DNA of 64,000 nucleotides. Origin: Phlegmacium glaucopus (taxonomy: Eukaryota; Basidiomycota; Agaricomycetes; Agaricales; Cortinariaceae). Every line of letters starts with the position of its first letter. Position 1 is the first letter of the stretch. The notes below the pieces were generated by a model that was not told the DNA's origin, made no database searches, and saw nothing but the letters and a program-made list of their open reading frames with translations. Shown one piece after another: positions 28,985 through 41,325 of the stretch. The stretch spans positions 359,995 through 423,994 of the forward strand of contig MU130379.1 of the NCBI GenBank assembly GCA_015039465.1. Direction: 5' to 3'. A program made the position numbers and the translations under genes.

Positions 28985-31900
28985 ATGGCTCCCGGTAAAC
29001 GATGGGGTCCATGGCGTTCCCTTCTTGCAGTATCACCTATCCTTTTATGCGCCCCATTCCTGGGATACTATAACCATTACAGTGAGCTACCTGCAAAGTT
29101 GGTCACACGTGTCATTAGTGACCTTGGATAATTTCAGAGCTTCCAGAACCTCTGCACGATTTGTGAGAACAACCACACTGGCATTGTTCTCTTCCTAAAA
29201 CGATGTAATAACGCCGACATATAGAACAAATCCTATCACAAAACTTCCCCAGATATCAGAGTCACGTATCCTCGGTGTTGCGAAATATCTCTCTGAGGAT
29301 ATTGGATATCGTATAGTTGGCACCCGGGAGCATGCCCTTGCAGATAAGTGGATGCTACAGGCTGCAGAACACGTCAAACAAAACTGCGAGAGAATAGTAA
29401 GTAAATCCGGCAGGAAGTTGGAATGTGAGGTTTGGAGGCAGGAAGGCAATGGAAATCACAGGTGCAAATCTTGTACCTGTGCACATTCATTCAACATCTT
29501 ATTATAGATTTTTAGATTCGACATGATGGGGAAACGTGTCTACAAGACCTATGTAAACCTGAGCAACATAATTGTTCGTATTTCGGATGGCACACCTGAA
29601 GGCAAAGAACATGCAATTCTCGTCAACGCTCACCTGGACAGTACGTTACCGAGCCCTGGCGCTGCGGATGATGCACTCTCCGTTGGTATCATGTTGGATT
29701 GCATGCGTGTCCTTGTTGAAACACCCGACTGGTCTCCAAAGCACGCTATTATCTTTTGTAAGTTTACTTGCTTCGTTCTTTCCGGATCCTTTCAACCGTA
29801 TTTTGCAGTGTTCAATCATGCAGAAGAATCTTTGCAAGATGGCTCTCATTTGTTTTCTACTCAACATCCGATTGCTCCAACGTGCGTTCAATCAAATAAA
29901 GCTTCAATGTTCAATTTTAACCCCAATTTCAGTGTCCGAGCCATGCTCAACCTCGAAGGTCGGCCCATATTCCAAAGTGATGTCTTGCGTACTAAAGTTC
30001 TTTACAGCTGCTGGCACAACGGGGCGCGAACTTTTGTTCCAAGCGACATCTGAACAAATGATAGAAGCTTACTCTCATGTACCAAGGTATGACCCTATCC
30101 TACATCAGTATTTTGTCAATATTTAATTCAGACCAGACCTTACGGCACGATCTTTGCGAATGATATATTCAGTTCAGGAATCATCCTCTCCGAGTACGTC
30201 CACTCACTGCTTAAGGGAGCCGTATTGAGAACAGGGATTTTTTTGTCCTTTTCAGCACCGATTTCCGCCAATTTGAATTTTACCTCAATGTTACAGGTCT
30301 TGATGTAAGTACTTCAATCCAAAGTCACATTTCGCAAACGTCTTATTTCCAGCTCAGATGGCTATCGTGGGCAACAGCTATCTTTATCATATGCGGAAGG
30401 TAACCCTTGTTTTCCTCGCCCCCATCTCATCTTTCTAACCGCTGTCTTTCAGGACCTCGTTGAAAACATTGAAGCTGGTGCTGCTCAGGTCGGTGTTGTC
30501 TACCCTCTCAATCTCACAGCATCTGAAGGTTCAAATAGCACATGGGCGAAAACGCTCTGGCATTGATCCGTTACCTTTCTTCCTCTGATTCCCCCCTGCC
30601 TACCCTGACGGAAGGTTATACTCGGCCCTCAACAGTTTTCTTTGCCCACATGGGCGGGTTCTTTGTCATGTACTCCTTCGCCACCGCGAAAGTGATGTAT
30701 TCCCTACTTTTCTTGGCGTCTTTTGCACTCGTCAGATTTACCTATGTGGACCCTGCGCCCGCTTTGAAGAAGGTCGGTGATGGATTCTGGAGTGAGCAAA
30801 TCAAGGGTGGGATTGCTGTTGTATTTGGCGCCATTGGGACGGTTTTGGTTCCAAATATTGTTGCGGTCGTGATGAAGTATGCATTAAATAAAGGCATGAG
30901 TTGGTTCACAAGCCCGTTTGCGCCTCTTGTGCTTTATGGACCGGCTGCTGTTCTTGGTACGATGATTTTATTTATTTAGAGATTATTGACACCTCAACCA
31001 TCCTCCCAGGTGCCTTGATCTCTCAATACCTCGTCGGTCAAGTACACGAACAATCCGTCTTCACGGCTCTACTCCTCGTTCAACTTTTGGTAGCTACCGC
31101 CATTCAGGTAGCTGGCATCGGCTCTGCAGCCATCTTCTTCCTATGTGCACTCCCACTTTTTGTGGCTCTGATTATCAATTCATTGTTGGTGGGGAATACG
31201 AAAAATCTCTCGTTGTGGACTTACGCCATTGGCCAATCTTTACCTTTATTAACGGGATCGATGTTGACCGTGGGTGTGCTTGAAGTATTTGTGCCTCTTG
31301 TATGCCGTTTTATCTACCCTTTTTTCTTTTTAAATGATGTTTGCTGACGAAAGTTACTTGTGATGACAGACAGGGCGTGTGGGTGCTGATGCCCCCGCGG
31401 ATAATATCATTGCTACGCTCGTAGCCAGCTTAGGAGCTGAAAGCCTTCCTCTCTTGCTACCATTTGCTCATCGATTTGGGCACCGAGCTCTCTTTAGGGG
31501 TATCGTGTTTATGAGCATTGTCACTATCGTCGTGATGGGTGTCTTTGCGATGAAAGTCCCTTTTGACGCTATGCATCAGAAGAGATTGTTTGCGTTACAC
31601 CTAGAGAACGTAAGTTTGGTTTTGTTCTTCATCTTCTTTTATGGGAATTGAGCGTTGCTCATTTTTTGTAGGTCACCACGAATGAACATCACCTCCATCT
31701 GGCAGCTGCGGATGGTGCCCCTGGTTTTGAACTTTTAGTTAAAGATATTGCCCAGGAATTCGGAGCCACAGGGAATATACCTGCTCCAGTCATCATGGAC
31801 GATTATAATAGCGACTGGGATCTGCTCTATCCATATTCTTTTGTAAGTTTCTTATATACATCACTTTTTCGCTTGTTGACCCATTTTTCAATGATTCATT

Positions 31901-32479
31901 AGTTCTTGGCGCCATATAAGGTGTCTCTGGCTCTTGATCCTTCTTATGTTTCGCCTTGGGCCAACGGCAAAGGTTTCATCATCACTAGTATTGACCACGA
32001 CGAGAATTTGATTCCGGGAACGAGAAACATCACTGTTCAAGTATCACATCCTGAACTTATCTGGACAGGTAAAAAGATCCATCATTTCAAATAAACCCCA
32101 TCTTAACATTGAATTTTTCTTTTCCCGTATAGTGATTGCATTTGACGCTCATGTCTTGAACTGGACTTTGGACGGTAACCCCCCAGATGAGCATGCAAGA
32201 CATCACATAAGGGAAGCATCTTTCTATGGATCGGACACCTATTCCTTTAATATGATTGTAAAACTACCACCTCCGTCGACTTCAGGAAGCGACGGGATTC
32301 TAGTCAATTACATCGGATTGCAAGAAAAAGCCATTTGGCCAGCAAAAAAATCTGTTAAAGCGGAAGGAGGACTTTCGATGATCCTCTTTGAAGAGCTTGA
32401 TACCTGGTTGGAGAGTAAGACTGGTGGGACAGTGGATGCGCTTTTGATTGGTTGTGTGGCGGGGGTAACGGTTATTTGA
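28985..32479 (+). CDS. PFF1: Vacuolar membrane protease, M28 family
   Basis: Pff1 is a polytopic vacuolar zinc metallopeptidase. Seventeen exons (first 28985-29081, last 32133-32479) give 864 residues. After a short N-terminal membrane segment (SLLAVSPILLCAPFLGYY) the lumenal M28 domain shows HLDSTLPSPGAADDALSVG (His and Asp zinc ligands), HAEESLQDGS (adjacent Glu residues) and FANDIFSSGIILSDTDFRQF. About eight further hydrophobic segments follow from MGGFFVMYSFATAKVMYSLL to GIVFMSIVTIVVMGVFAMKV, then a C-terminal lumenal region. The start before APGKRWGPWRSLL fits the family; an in-frame ATG at 28910 would add 25 residues. All introns are GT-AG and 47-69 bases, except one of about 140 bases. 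Confidence 0.93.
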
Positions 32480-32867
32480 GTGGGGAAGACTTTTATCTAT
32501 AGAGGATCGATATATTTTACTACAGTGACTGGGCTGATATCCTACTCAAAATGACAGTTAGTGAGGTTCACCGATTATGTTATTAGTAACAAGGGAATGC
32601 ATTCACATGTACTCTTACCCGGCTCCCTAAAACCTGCTCGTGTGCCACCGGGAGTTACAGAAATTGGCAGTTAAAGTTATTGAAATTTCGATAATACACA
32701 GAAAGACGTTCTGTCGACTACTCTCTAAATATTGGCTATACATCGTCGAGTTAGGAGACAAGAAAGACAAGATTGTGCCTTTGATAAAGTAGGTAGTAAC
32801 GGCATGGCAAAATAGTAAAGAAGAAATTAACGAAGCAACCATTCCTGCAAGGAAAAGGATATGCAGT
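32480..32867. other. Convergent 3' flanks of PFF1 and COF1
   Basis: The genes on either side end towards each other. No gene or RNA is recognised; the stretch is AT-rich and presumably holds both 3' UTRs. Confidence 0.5.
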
Positions 32868-33532
32868 TTAGGAACCGCGGTTTGCCTTCTCCAACACTGT
32901 AGAATAAGATCAGTCTACCGATCATGTAGAATTACATGATGTAACATACCGCTCTCGTATGCTATCTCGGAGAAGTCGCTTCCTTGAATTTCGACCGCTA
33001 CTCCGGTTAAAGAACGCTTGAGAGCGTCCCTAGAAGATGCGAATAACATCTTCTGTTTGATCTTCGCGTCGTCTGGCGACCTGATCGTGAGAGATCAATA
33101 TAGGTTTTAGATGAAATGACGAGGGATTTTGAAGGGAAATGAATGAGAATCAAATATTGTAACTCGTAGATCTCATCCTCATGTGTGTTAAACACGACCG
33201 GAATGAGAAAAGGTGACTCACCAGGATAGGAAAGTGATTTTATTGCGTCGGCCTGCGCCCTCTTTCTCAAACTCAAAGTCATAGATCGCCCATCGGCATT
33301 CAGTTTCGGGCAGGATTTCAAGAAATTTTTCGTAGTCCAAATCCCCAGTACTCTCAACGATGATCTCGTTCAATTCTTTGTTAAGGTTGTAGATGATGTA
33401 CTTGTATTTCTTCTTCAACTTGAGATCTTGGAATGTGTTGAGGCAATCAGAGTTAACAGGGACACCTGAGGAAGACTATAAACGAGATCGTGAGTGGTAG
33501 AACCTTAGAACTGTGTAAATGTTGGATACCAT
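32868..33532 (-). CDS. COF1: Cofilin / actin-depolymerising factor
   Basis: Cofilin binds and severs actin filaments. Four exons (33532-33530, 33475-33222, 33080-32950, 32896-32868) give 138 residues, normal for fungal cofilin. Exon 1 is the initiator ATG alone. The mature protein then starts [20 protein letters not shown], which keeps the regulatory N-terminal Ser. Conserved parts follow: [27 protein letters not shown], then in exon 3 [19 protein letters not shown] (the actin-binding long helix) and [19 protein letters not shown]. The donor after ATG is GTATCC. The first ATG-only exon is common in fungal cofilin genes. Confidence 0.93.
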
Positions 33533-33712
33533 GATGTGGATTGGGAGAGAAAGATAGACAGATGAGTTCGCAGTCACTACGGTTGCGATAACAGGCTGTG
33601 CGCCAGATTTGGCAACCCCATTTATATCAAACAAATTATAAACTCAGCCAACAGCTCCGACCACTGAATAATTACCTTTCATCCGGCGCCTACCTGAGAA
33701 CCACTTTTAACC

Positions 33713-35121
33713 ATGTATAATTCACCTTTCACTGTTGCTGGGATGTCTTCCTCGACGAATACTCACCATAGTCCCAATCTCAATTCCTGGGGAAGCTCCA
33801 GTACAAGCGGGCCACTCGCATCTTCTTTCAGTGATTCGCTTGCACAGTCAAGGAGTCATTATCAGTCGGGATATCTCATGGTATGATCCAAAAGTTGATA
33901 AGCATAAAAGATGGACTCCTGATGTTATTTTCTCCGACTTTACGCAGTCAACTTCGCAAAGCAATGTACGCGTTCTGGCACCTCTGCCGTAATAAAGTCA
34001 AACTAACGTGTTTTTTTTATTCAAGAACGCACCTCCAGGAAACCAGCGCGTCGATGAGGTCCCAGTTGTGCAAACTAAAGCAAAAATGAACCAGATTCTT
34101 TCGCGTGGTTCAACCATAGATTTCGGGATGGATTCCATGTTTCAAAGTAGCAGGTATGTCTTAGGCCACTGAATTCTAACGTGCTCACGTCGATGTTACA
34201 TTTCTACAGGCAACGTCAGACACTGGCAGATGAAGATGCTCCACCAATGAGCTCAATAAACGACATACCTACTGAGATCAATCTTGATTCTAGTTCAAGC
34301 CGTTTCCAACCAAGGGTAAATCACCTGTATCATCTTTAGATCCCCTCAAATATTCATCACTGCCCTATAGAAAACAACGGTTGAAAATGCTTTCTCCTCT
34401 TCACGGCGTCACGCCCACACATCACCTATTTCCCAACATTCCCAACATACCTTTGTCGTTGTTTTTGGATATCCTGCAGACAAATTCAGTCTTACCGCTG
34501 AATACTTCAAATCTCTTGGAGAAGCAACCGAACCAGAAAAGCATCTTGAAATTACGAATTGCTTCAGAATAGGATATGTAGATATCGGTGACGCTATGCG
34601 AGCTGTCCGTAAGAATGGTGAAGTTTTCTCCGGAAGCTGGATGATCGGTGCCAAATGGGCTGTAAGTGTCGTAAAACAATTGTACAATGCATTCATCCTT
34701 GCTAATCGCACCCTTTGTGTTTATTCAGGACTCTGCGCCAGCAGAAGCAATGCTAGGTCAACCTATCCTTCGTAATACCCCCGCGTCGCCTGCTGTCCCA
34801 CAAATGAGCGATTCAACCGCAGCCGGAAATGAAATGTCAATTGATGAGCCCTATATAGCTCACTCTAGTGCAACTTCTCCACCTGTAGGCACACCTATCA
34901 AGCTTGCTCCATCGACATCAGCATTCAGAAAACACGTTGGCGGCAGTGTTTCGAAACCATCTACGCCACAAACACAGAAAGGTTGGGGAGGAAGCGTCTT
35001 ACCCGCTACGACGAGTTTGCCATCGAGTCTACTTCCCAGTGGATCACCCTCCACACCCGTCGTGCCATCCCCAAGCAAGAGTGTTGTTGGCCAAATGTCA
35101 GATCTCATTTTTGGATGGTAG
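33713..35121 (+). CDS. NUP53: Nucleoporin of the NUP53/NUP35 family
   Basis: Nup53/Nup35 is an inner-ring nucleoporin that binds membrane, Nup170/Nup155 and Nup93-type partners. Six exons (33713-33880, 33948-33965, 34026-34153, 34210-34315, 34371-34661, 34729-35121) give 367 residues. The N-terminal 150 residues are Ser-rich and disordered. An atypical RRM (MPPN domain) spans FVVVFGYPADKFSLTAEYF to VRKNGEVFSGSWMIGAKW, with the dimer-type RNP features. The C-terminus is disordered until the last residues MSDLIFGW, the amphipathic membrane-binding end typical of the family. Exon 2 is only 18 bases and is required because the frame after LM meets a stop. The gene is divergent from COF1, about 180 bases apart. 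Confidence 0.9.
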
Positions 35122-36153
35122 CTTTGATTTTTGCCCCCCCCCTTGCTTTCCGTGAATTTCGTGTTATTCATTTTAGTTGTGGATTAAAACATATCTTTGC
35201 AATTTTAATCTTTGTTCTGCAATCCATCATGGTTCTATGTCAAGAATCAGACATCTACTCAGAAACTTGGTTGTGCGCCCACGGGTTGACGTACACGTCA
35301 GGTTTTTTCATCGATCTTTGATATTCTACGTTTATGTCCGTCATGGTAAATCGCACGGTTTCTACGGACTGCTCCAACATCTCTCTGCCTCGACTTAAAT
35401 TCGAGGGGGGAGGGGAAGTTCGATTTTATCGGGTGTAAAGCACAAGTCCTTCGAGTTAGATAACGCGGTTTATTCGCCTCTTCTAAATTTATTGGCTTCA
35501 CCTGCCAAAAAGAAGTCCCTCAAGTGTTTCAAGCAAGTTTCTTCTCCAGGTTGAGTTTCCGACTAACGCATAAAGTACAAGGTACCAACGTAATATCATA
35601 GCAAGAATGAATTCGAGTTGTATTCATCATGTATCGTTTCTTGGGGGTATCAAACTTGATCGTTTTTTTTTTGGCTCGGTCCAAATTTTAAATAAGAATA
35701 AGATTAACCGTACGTACTTCGTGTATCAAATCGAAGAGACCTGGAGCGGTTCGAATGTGGCGAAGGAATTGTGTTAGTCTGTGCGGTGATTAGTAACGAT
35801 GAATGTGGTGAGCTGAAATGTGGATGATGCTTCTTCCGCTCCGGCTTGCTGTGGAACGTATTTATCTGATAATCGTTGCATGTTAATTACCACCCTGCAG
35901 CCCTAAATAAAAAAATAAGTCAGTTTTTTCACGATTTCACGATGGGCGTCGCTCGGACAACGACCGTGTTTGGGTCTAGGAAATGAGGACATACGACCGA
36001 AGGGATGATTGATAATAGCCAACTGCAGTTTCGTGGCGACAACAATTTGAAATGGAGCCAACACGGATTTTTTAAAGGGAAGTCGGATAAGCGTAAAAAG
36101 AAAGAAGAGTGGCATGAGAAAGAGAGAAAGGAACGGGGTCGGCATTGGACGTA
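35122..36153. other. Convergent 3' flanks
   Basis: This lies between the ends of NUP53 and the DUF6533-type gene. No gene is supported. A T-rich tract lies near 35660-35675. Short open frames on both strands have no motifs. Confidence 0.5.
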
Positions 36154-37292
36154 CTAATATCCGATGTAACCATACACGGTCCTAACGTTCGCCAGACATG
36201 CTGTCACTATGACCCAAATCACTGACGACAGAAAACATCGCAAGTCGGCGTAAGGTAATCAAAATATAGAAAGTTGTCATGAGGAACGGAGACCAGTTGA
36301 GATTTTATGAATCTGAGGAAGCGAAAGGGCAGTAAACCCCGCCGCTTCGGTCGGAACTCACCTATGACGGAAACCAGGATTATATCGTCACGGACAAGCC
36401 GCGAGACGATGGGGATATTCCCCCAGCCAGCACGGAGTCCGGAACGAAATTTCGCGATGGTTAGGCCGAGCACAAGGAGTTGGGGGAGGATTACTGAGAC
36501 GCTGAAAAAGAAGCGAAGCATCGTGAAGTCATGCCTCTGTTTCAAGACGTCAAAAAGACTGACCCAAAAAGTACAATGTGTTGAGTGGTGATGGGCATCA
36601 TGCACAACATCCCAATATCATTTGGGATTGTTGTGTGAATGATCCCGGGCATGGAACCCACTTCAGCTATGAGCAAAGCCGTCATCGCATATGCGACGCG
36701 GCGGTCTTGGATACAAAGAGCGTAAACTGTGATGCAGCATAAATTAGTAACATGGAGCGTCGAAACGTGGGTAGGGAGTACCTCTTAACATGAGAACTAC
36801 TTGAATACACGCCATTAAAACCCCACCGGCAACGACTTGGGATACATATAACTCGCGGCAGATGTCAACAGAAAATGTGTCCAAGATCAGGGACATATTT
36901 ACTGATACAAGCCGCCTAAGATGTGAATGGCCCCACATTAGCGATTGATTTAAGAGATTTCGAGAAAATGACTGACGCTTGAGCCATAAGGCCGAAGTAT
37001 CTGGTAAACAGATAAACCCATTTTGTAGGAGAAGATCTAGATTGACTTGAGACGGCAATCTGTAGGGAGAAAAAGACAAGTTGACACATTCACTCACGGC
37101 CAGATGTATTGCACTTCGTCTCCCCAGGTAATTATTATGTCCCATAACAGAAAGACCAGAGCTCCCACTACAGGAGAGTCGGCGAACACGAGCTAGCATG
37201 AGTCTTTTTAAATTGCGCGCACCTCCGTGGTACCGCTGGAGTTGGACTTCCCAGATCAGATTGACGATATCGGCCTCCTGCAAACTTTCCAT
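36154..37292 (-). CDS. DUF6533-type membrane protein
   Basis: Seven exons (37292-37223, 37167-37098, 37036-36977, 36915-36782, 36726-36564, 36501-36362, 36221-36154) give 234 residues. The N-terminal DUF6533 signature is WDIIITWGDEVQYIW, then TKWVYLFTRYFGLMAQ. Later hydrophobic helices include VVAGGVLMACIQVVLMLRVY with YALCIQDRRVAYAM, and VSVILPQLLVLGLTIAKF followed by the family-typical WGNIPIVSRLVRDDIILV. The protein ends soon after its last helix (VNVRTVYGYIGY region). The family is large in mushrooms and its function is unknown. None of the long minus-strand frames shows the protein directly, because introns are read through in each. Confidence 0.78.
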
Positions 37293-39387
37293 CCCTACGA
37301 GTTCTATGAAAAATCCAACGTCCTCAACAGTTCTCCTTGAGCAACGTTGACATGCAACCGGGGTATGCGTAAGACTGGAATCAGGGGAAAGGAGCGTACA
37401 AGCGGGAACGTGAAAGGAGGCACGATTATACTAGTACGTCGGGCCCGGTTGAATTAATATTCAGGTTCCTTGCCTATACATAGCCGAAAAGCAGTGGACA
37501 TCGATCTCTCAGGGCGTTGGGTTTTCCTGAACTGTGAGGGTTCCCTTTTCGATCACAATGTCTCACATCATGTCTGTTCAACGGTTGCCCGCTCCGCTAG
37601 CTGCACTGACAGCATTGACATCTACGTCAGCATCATGTTTTTGGAGAGGCTTGCGGGTAGTCACCTAAACAATTAAGAGAACTGTTTCAACAGTTCAATG
37701 CTTTATAGAATAGGTTTATACCGCAGTAATTTATACCTTTATGATTCTCTTTTTTGAGAGTAAAAGCAAAAGCTGCTCTAGCCATCACAGAGGCAACTTT
37801 ATTTTTAGATCTTGGTGGTTATCTTGACTTCCTATAGAGTTAACCCATGCGGGTAGTACCTCCCACGTAAGAGTCTGTCGAGCGTTGGCCATAACCGCTG
37901 GCTCAGCCTGTGACATAAGCCGCAAACACCGTCACACTCACATAACCAGAACAACAAAAATTGTTCCGAAATGTCAATAGTAAGCTGAACATGAATCTGA
38001 GGTTCAATTTTAAATAAAGTTTTAATTTTAATTTCTCTATTTGGCAATTAGTTTTTTTTTTCAAAAGTTGGTTTGACATGCCTGTGACGACGCAGAGCCC
38101 AGACAGCACTAAGTCTACTGCAGCTCGCTTAATATATTAGTCCATTACCAGACCGTTCACGTTGCCTATACCCTGCCTATGGCTCACCCAATTATTATGA
38201 ATCAAAAAGGAACAGGTTGATTACGGTTTGGCTGATTCCTGAATGCCTGCGATACAACTTGGCGGACTTAGTCAAATTTTGATCAATCTTATTTCTCCTC
38301 ATTATCTTCATCTGCTCTCGAACTCATGTGATCCTCTTGCGATGGCTCAAGATTACTCAACTATGCTCTGTGGTGTCTTGAACAAACCTAGTAACCCTTC
38401 AAGTTTCTGTTATTATTTTACAAAAAAAATATGGTTTGTACAGAAAAAAAATGTTACTCTGAGGCTCGGGTTGTTGTAGGAAAGATGATCTGAGTTTTTG
38501 TCTGCGAGGTGGGCTCACTGAATCTTGACTGAATCACGAAATATTCCGCGTCAGGAAAGTGTGATGTGATGTGTGTAAAGCGGATGGTCATGAGCCCAGT
38601 ATAATAGTAATATAAAACTGTACGTTTTCAACAGAACCCCCCGAAAAAGGCATTTATTTCATTACAATGTGGTATTTTTTTAGGCAGGCCTATCTCCAGT
38701 ACCTATTAAGTACATTACAACGACCAACTGGACTTAGCTATTTGGTACTCCTAACCTGCCGTGCCTTTGTGCACCTAATTCCGGGGTAATAAGGGCTCAT
38801 GGAACAGGAAGGAGATAAGCGTTATAGAACGCCTTCCGACATATATTGTCCTGAGCACAATTTTCTGCGAGAAAGAGCTCCGTGTAGGTTTGTCCTGCTT
38901 CGATCGAGCGTCGAAATCAAAATTTAAAATAAACATGAGATCATATCTCCTCAGACTCTCCTGAGTCCATTTTTGCGATAATTAAGAAGACCCTGCCCCA
39001 GGATCCAGAGGGATATAGTAAAAACTCTTCTGCATAACTTAGTACTTGCTTTGGATAAAAGTCTGGGTCCGTGTGCCTCGCCATCTATTTTGTTGGGTTT
39101 GTGGAACCATGTAAACAACGGTTTTGGCCTCGAGTACGCGACTCAATCGTGGGACAAAATGATTGAGTTGTGCGGCAACCCTCTATCGGCTTGTCTAGAT
39201 CTTACATGTCATGAAGTTCTTGGTTGGAAGTCCCTCCTGCTTTAAACACGCAGTCCGGTTCAATCGTGTCTTTTGGAACCTCGTCATCCATTCAAAATGC
39301 CTTTTGGCTTGGATATATATATCCTCCCTCTTTTTATGGGACTGATAGCGTTCCGACAAGCCTACTTCCCCCACCTCCTAATTCGCA
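37293..39387. other. 2.1-kb gene-free stretch
   Basis: No gene, tRNA or repeat family is recognised. Short open frames (37470-37676, 39051-39245 plus; 37832-38109 minus) lack motifs. An AT-rich section lies at 37680-38060. A TATATATA box at 39314-39321 is about 70 bases before the monooxygenase ATG. Confidence 0.5.
39314..39321 (+). promoter_or_regulatory. TATA-like box of the FAD monooxygenase gene
   Basis: TATATATA, 67 bases before the start codon at 39388. Confidence 0.5.
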
Positions 39388-41325
39388 ATGACATCTGCAG
39401 GTTCTGGAACAAAGTTCAAAGTTGCGATATGGTGAGTCGTCGTTGAAAATCCTGAGCATTCCTGACAACCTCGTTGATAACTAGTGGGGCCGGCATTGGA
39501 GGATTGATTGTAGCAGGTATACTTCATCTAATCACAGTCGCCTTCAGGTTTCTTAAAAAACGGTTCTTCGAAAATAGTCGCCTTGTCTAGGTATCCTGAC
39601 ATTGAAGTCGAAATTTTTGAAGCGGCGGGAAGGCTGGGAGAAATTGGAGCAGGAATTGGCCTCTTTGCGCGTAAGTGGACCATTTTTGTGGTATGTTGAG
39701 ACAACCTTATTTATTTATCACATCGATAGGTCCTTGGGAAGTTATACAGAAACTTGATCTAGAGGAAGAACTACTCAAGCTGACTGAACTCAAGCGAACG
39801 GAAGATCACGGTAATTCTAGAGGAACTTTCACGCAATTTGCCACACTCATTCATCGTTATCATTAGTGCCTTCCTTCCAGTACCGTAAGAGTGACTGCCC
39901 CGAAGGCGTTGATTTCCACACTCTATTTACAAAGGGTCCGTGAGCCTTTATTTCTAGATTCTCCAAACTCCTCACGTACCTGCCTCACCTCAGGACATTT
40001 ATTTGCCTTCCACCGCGCAGAATTTCAGGCCGCTCTTCTACGAAAAATACCTGCCGACTACCGCATCTACTGCTCGAAACGACTCCGGTCTTATGAACAG
40101 CGGCACGAAGGTCCTATCACTCTTCTTTTCGAAGACGGTACTAGCACCTCTTGTGATGTGCTTGTCGGTGCTGACGGACTAAAATCCGCGGTTCGACGCT
40201 CGCTCTTGGAAGAGAAGGCAAGGAGAGCTCAATCTCAAAACAATTGGTCCGAGGCCGCAGATATAAGGGCTTTAATCGAGCCAGCATGGAGCGGCACGAA
40301 TGCGTATCGTGCATTGATTTCTGCTGATCGATTGAGATCGCGACAGCCTAATCATCGAGTTCTTACACGTCCCATGATAGTAAGCCGATTTTTATGATAC
40401 CTTTACTAGATGGTATGCCTGACGTCTTTTTATTGACAGTATTTAGGCAAGAATGCTGTGCGTCACCTTCATTTATATGACACCTATTGCTCTTCAATTG
40501 ATTCCAATCCCCAGCATATAATAGCCTACCCCATTTCTCGAGGCACGAAGGTCAATTTCGTTGCTTTCAAAACACGACCCGAACTTGAGAATAGTAAATT
40601 TAATGGATCGTGGGTCTGTCCTGGCGAAAAATCGGAGTTCATGAATATGTTTAGAGGTTGGGAACCTGATGTACAAGCTCTACTGGACGTATGTCAAAAA
40701 TCCTTGAACGATTGAAAAAAAAAAATCTCACATATAGACTTAGTGTGTTGAGGGATCGCTGCGATGGGCGATCCATGTAGTGAAGCCCTTGGATTCCTTC
40801 GTGGATGGAAATGTAGCTATTCTCGGTGATGCTGTAAGAATTCGGTTTCGTTTAACTCAACGAAAAGCCAATACGATCCCGTAACGTAGGCGCACGCAAT
40901 GACTCCTCATCAAGGAGCAGGCGCCGGGCAAGCAATTGAGGTGAGGTTTCCGTTTTCCACCCCTCCCCCCATAACTATGGACTAATACTAATATACGGTT
41001 ACCCTTCATCTAGGATGCCTACATTCTTTCTACTGTACTAGGGCACCGACTTACCACCCGTGAAAGGATTACACATGCCTTACGCATTTACGACCGCATT
41101 CGAAGACCCTTTTCTCAGAAGGCCCAGGAGCGCGCACGCCTAAACGGCCAATGCTTTTCATTCAACTGCAGAGAGATCGATTTCGATAGCATCCCCGAGT
41201 GTGAATTAATCCCGAAGCTCGACATCCTAGGACAAATTATTACGAAGAATTGGGAATGGGCTTGGACGACATCGCTGGGGCCCTCGTCTCAAGAAGCTAT
41301 ACGGCTACTGGAATCCCAATCTTGA
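39388..41325 (+). CDS. FAD-dependent monooxygenase (salicylate hydroxylase-like)
   Basis: Group A flavoprotein hydroxylases use NAD(P)H and O2 to hydroxylate aromatic or polyketide substrates. Ten exons (39388-39431, 39485-39516, 39578-39670, 39730-39810, 39867-39935, 39994-40379, 40440-40688, 40744-40833, 40890-40940, 41014-41325) give 468 residues. FAD sites are visible: the N-terminal GAGIGGLIVAVALSRYPDIE with a following acidic EIFEAAG, the DG motif CDVLVGADGLKSAVR, and the GD motif VAILGDAAHAMTPHQGAGAG. FTKGHLFAFHRAEFQAALL is also typical. Intron 2 was chosen so that GLIVA joins VALSRYPD; reading through would add about 20 odd residues. The substrate is unknown. No biosynthetic cluster surrounds it. 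Confidence 0.9.

Noticed and set aside
25244..41325. A secondary-metabolite cluster of laccase, FAD monooxygenase and other enzymes
   Set aside because: The genes between them are housekeeping (PFF1, COF1, NUP53), and no backbone synthase is present.
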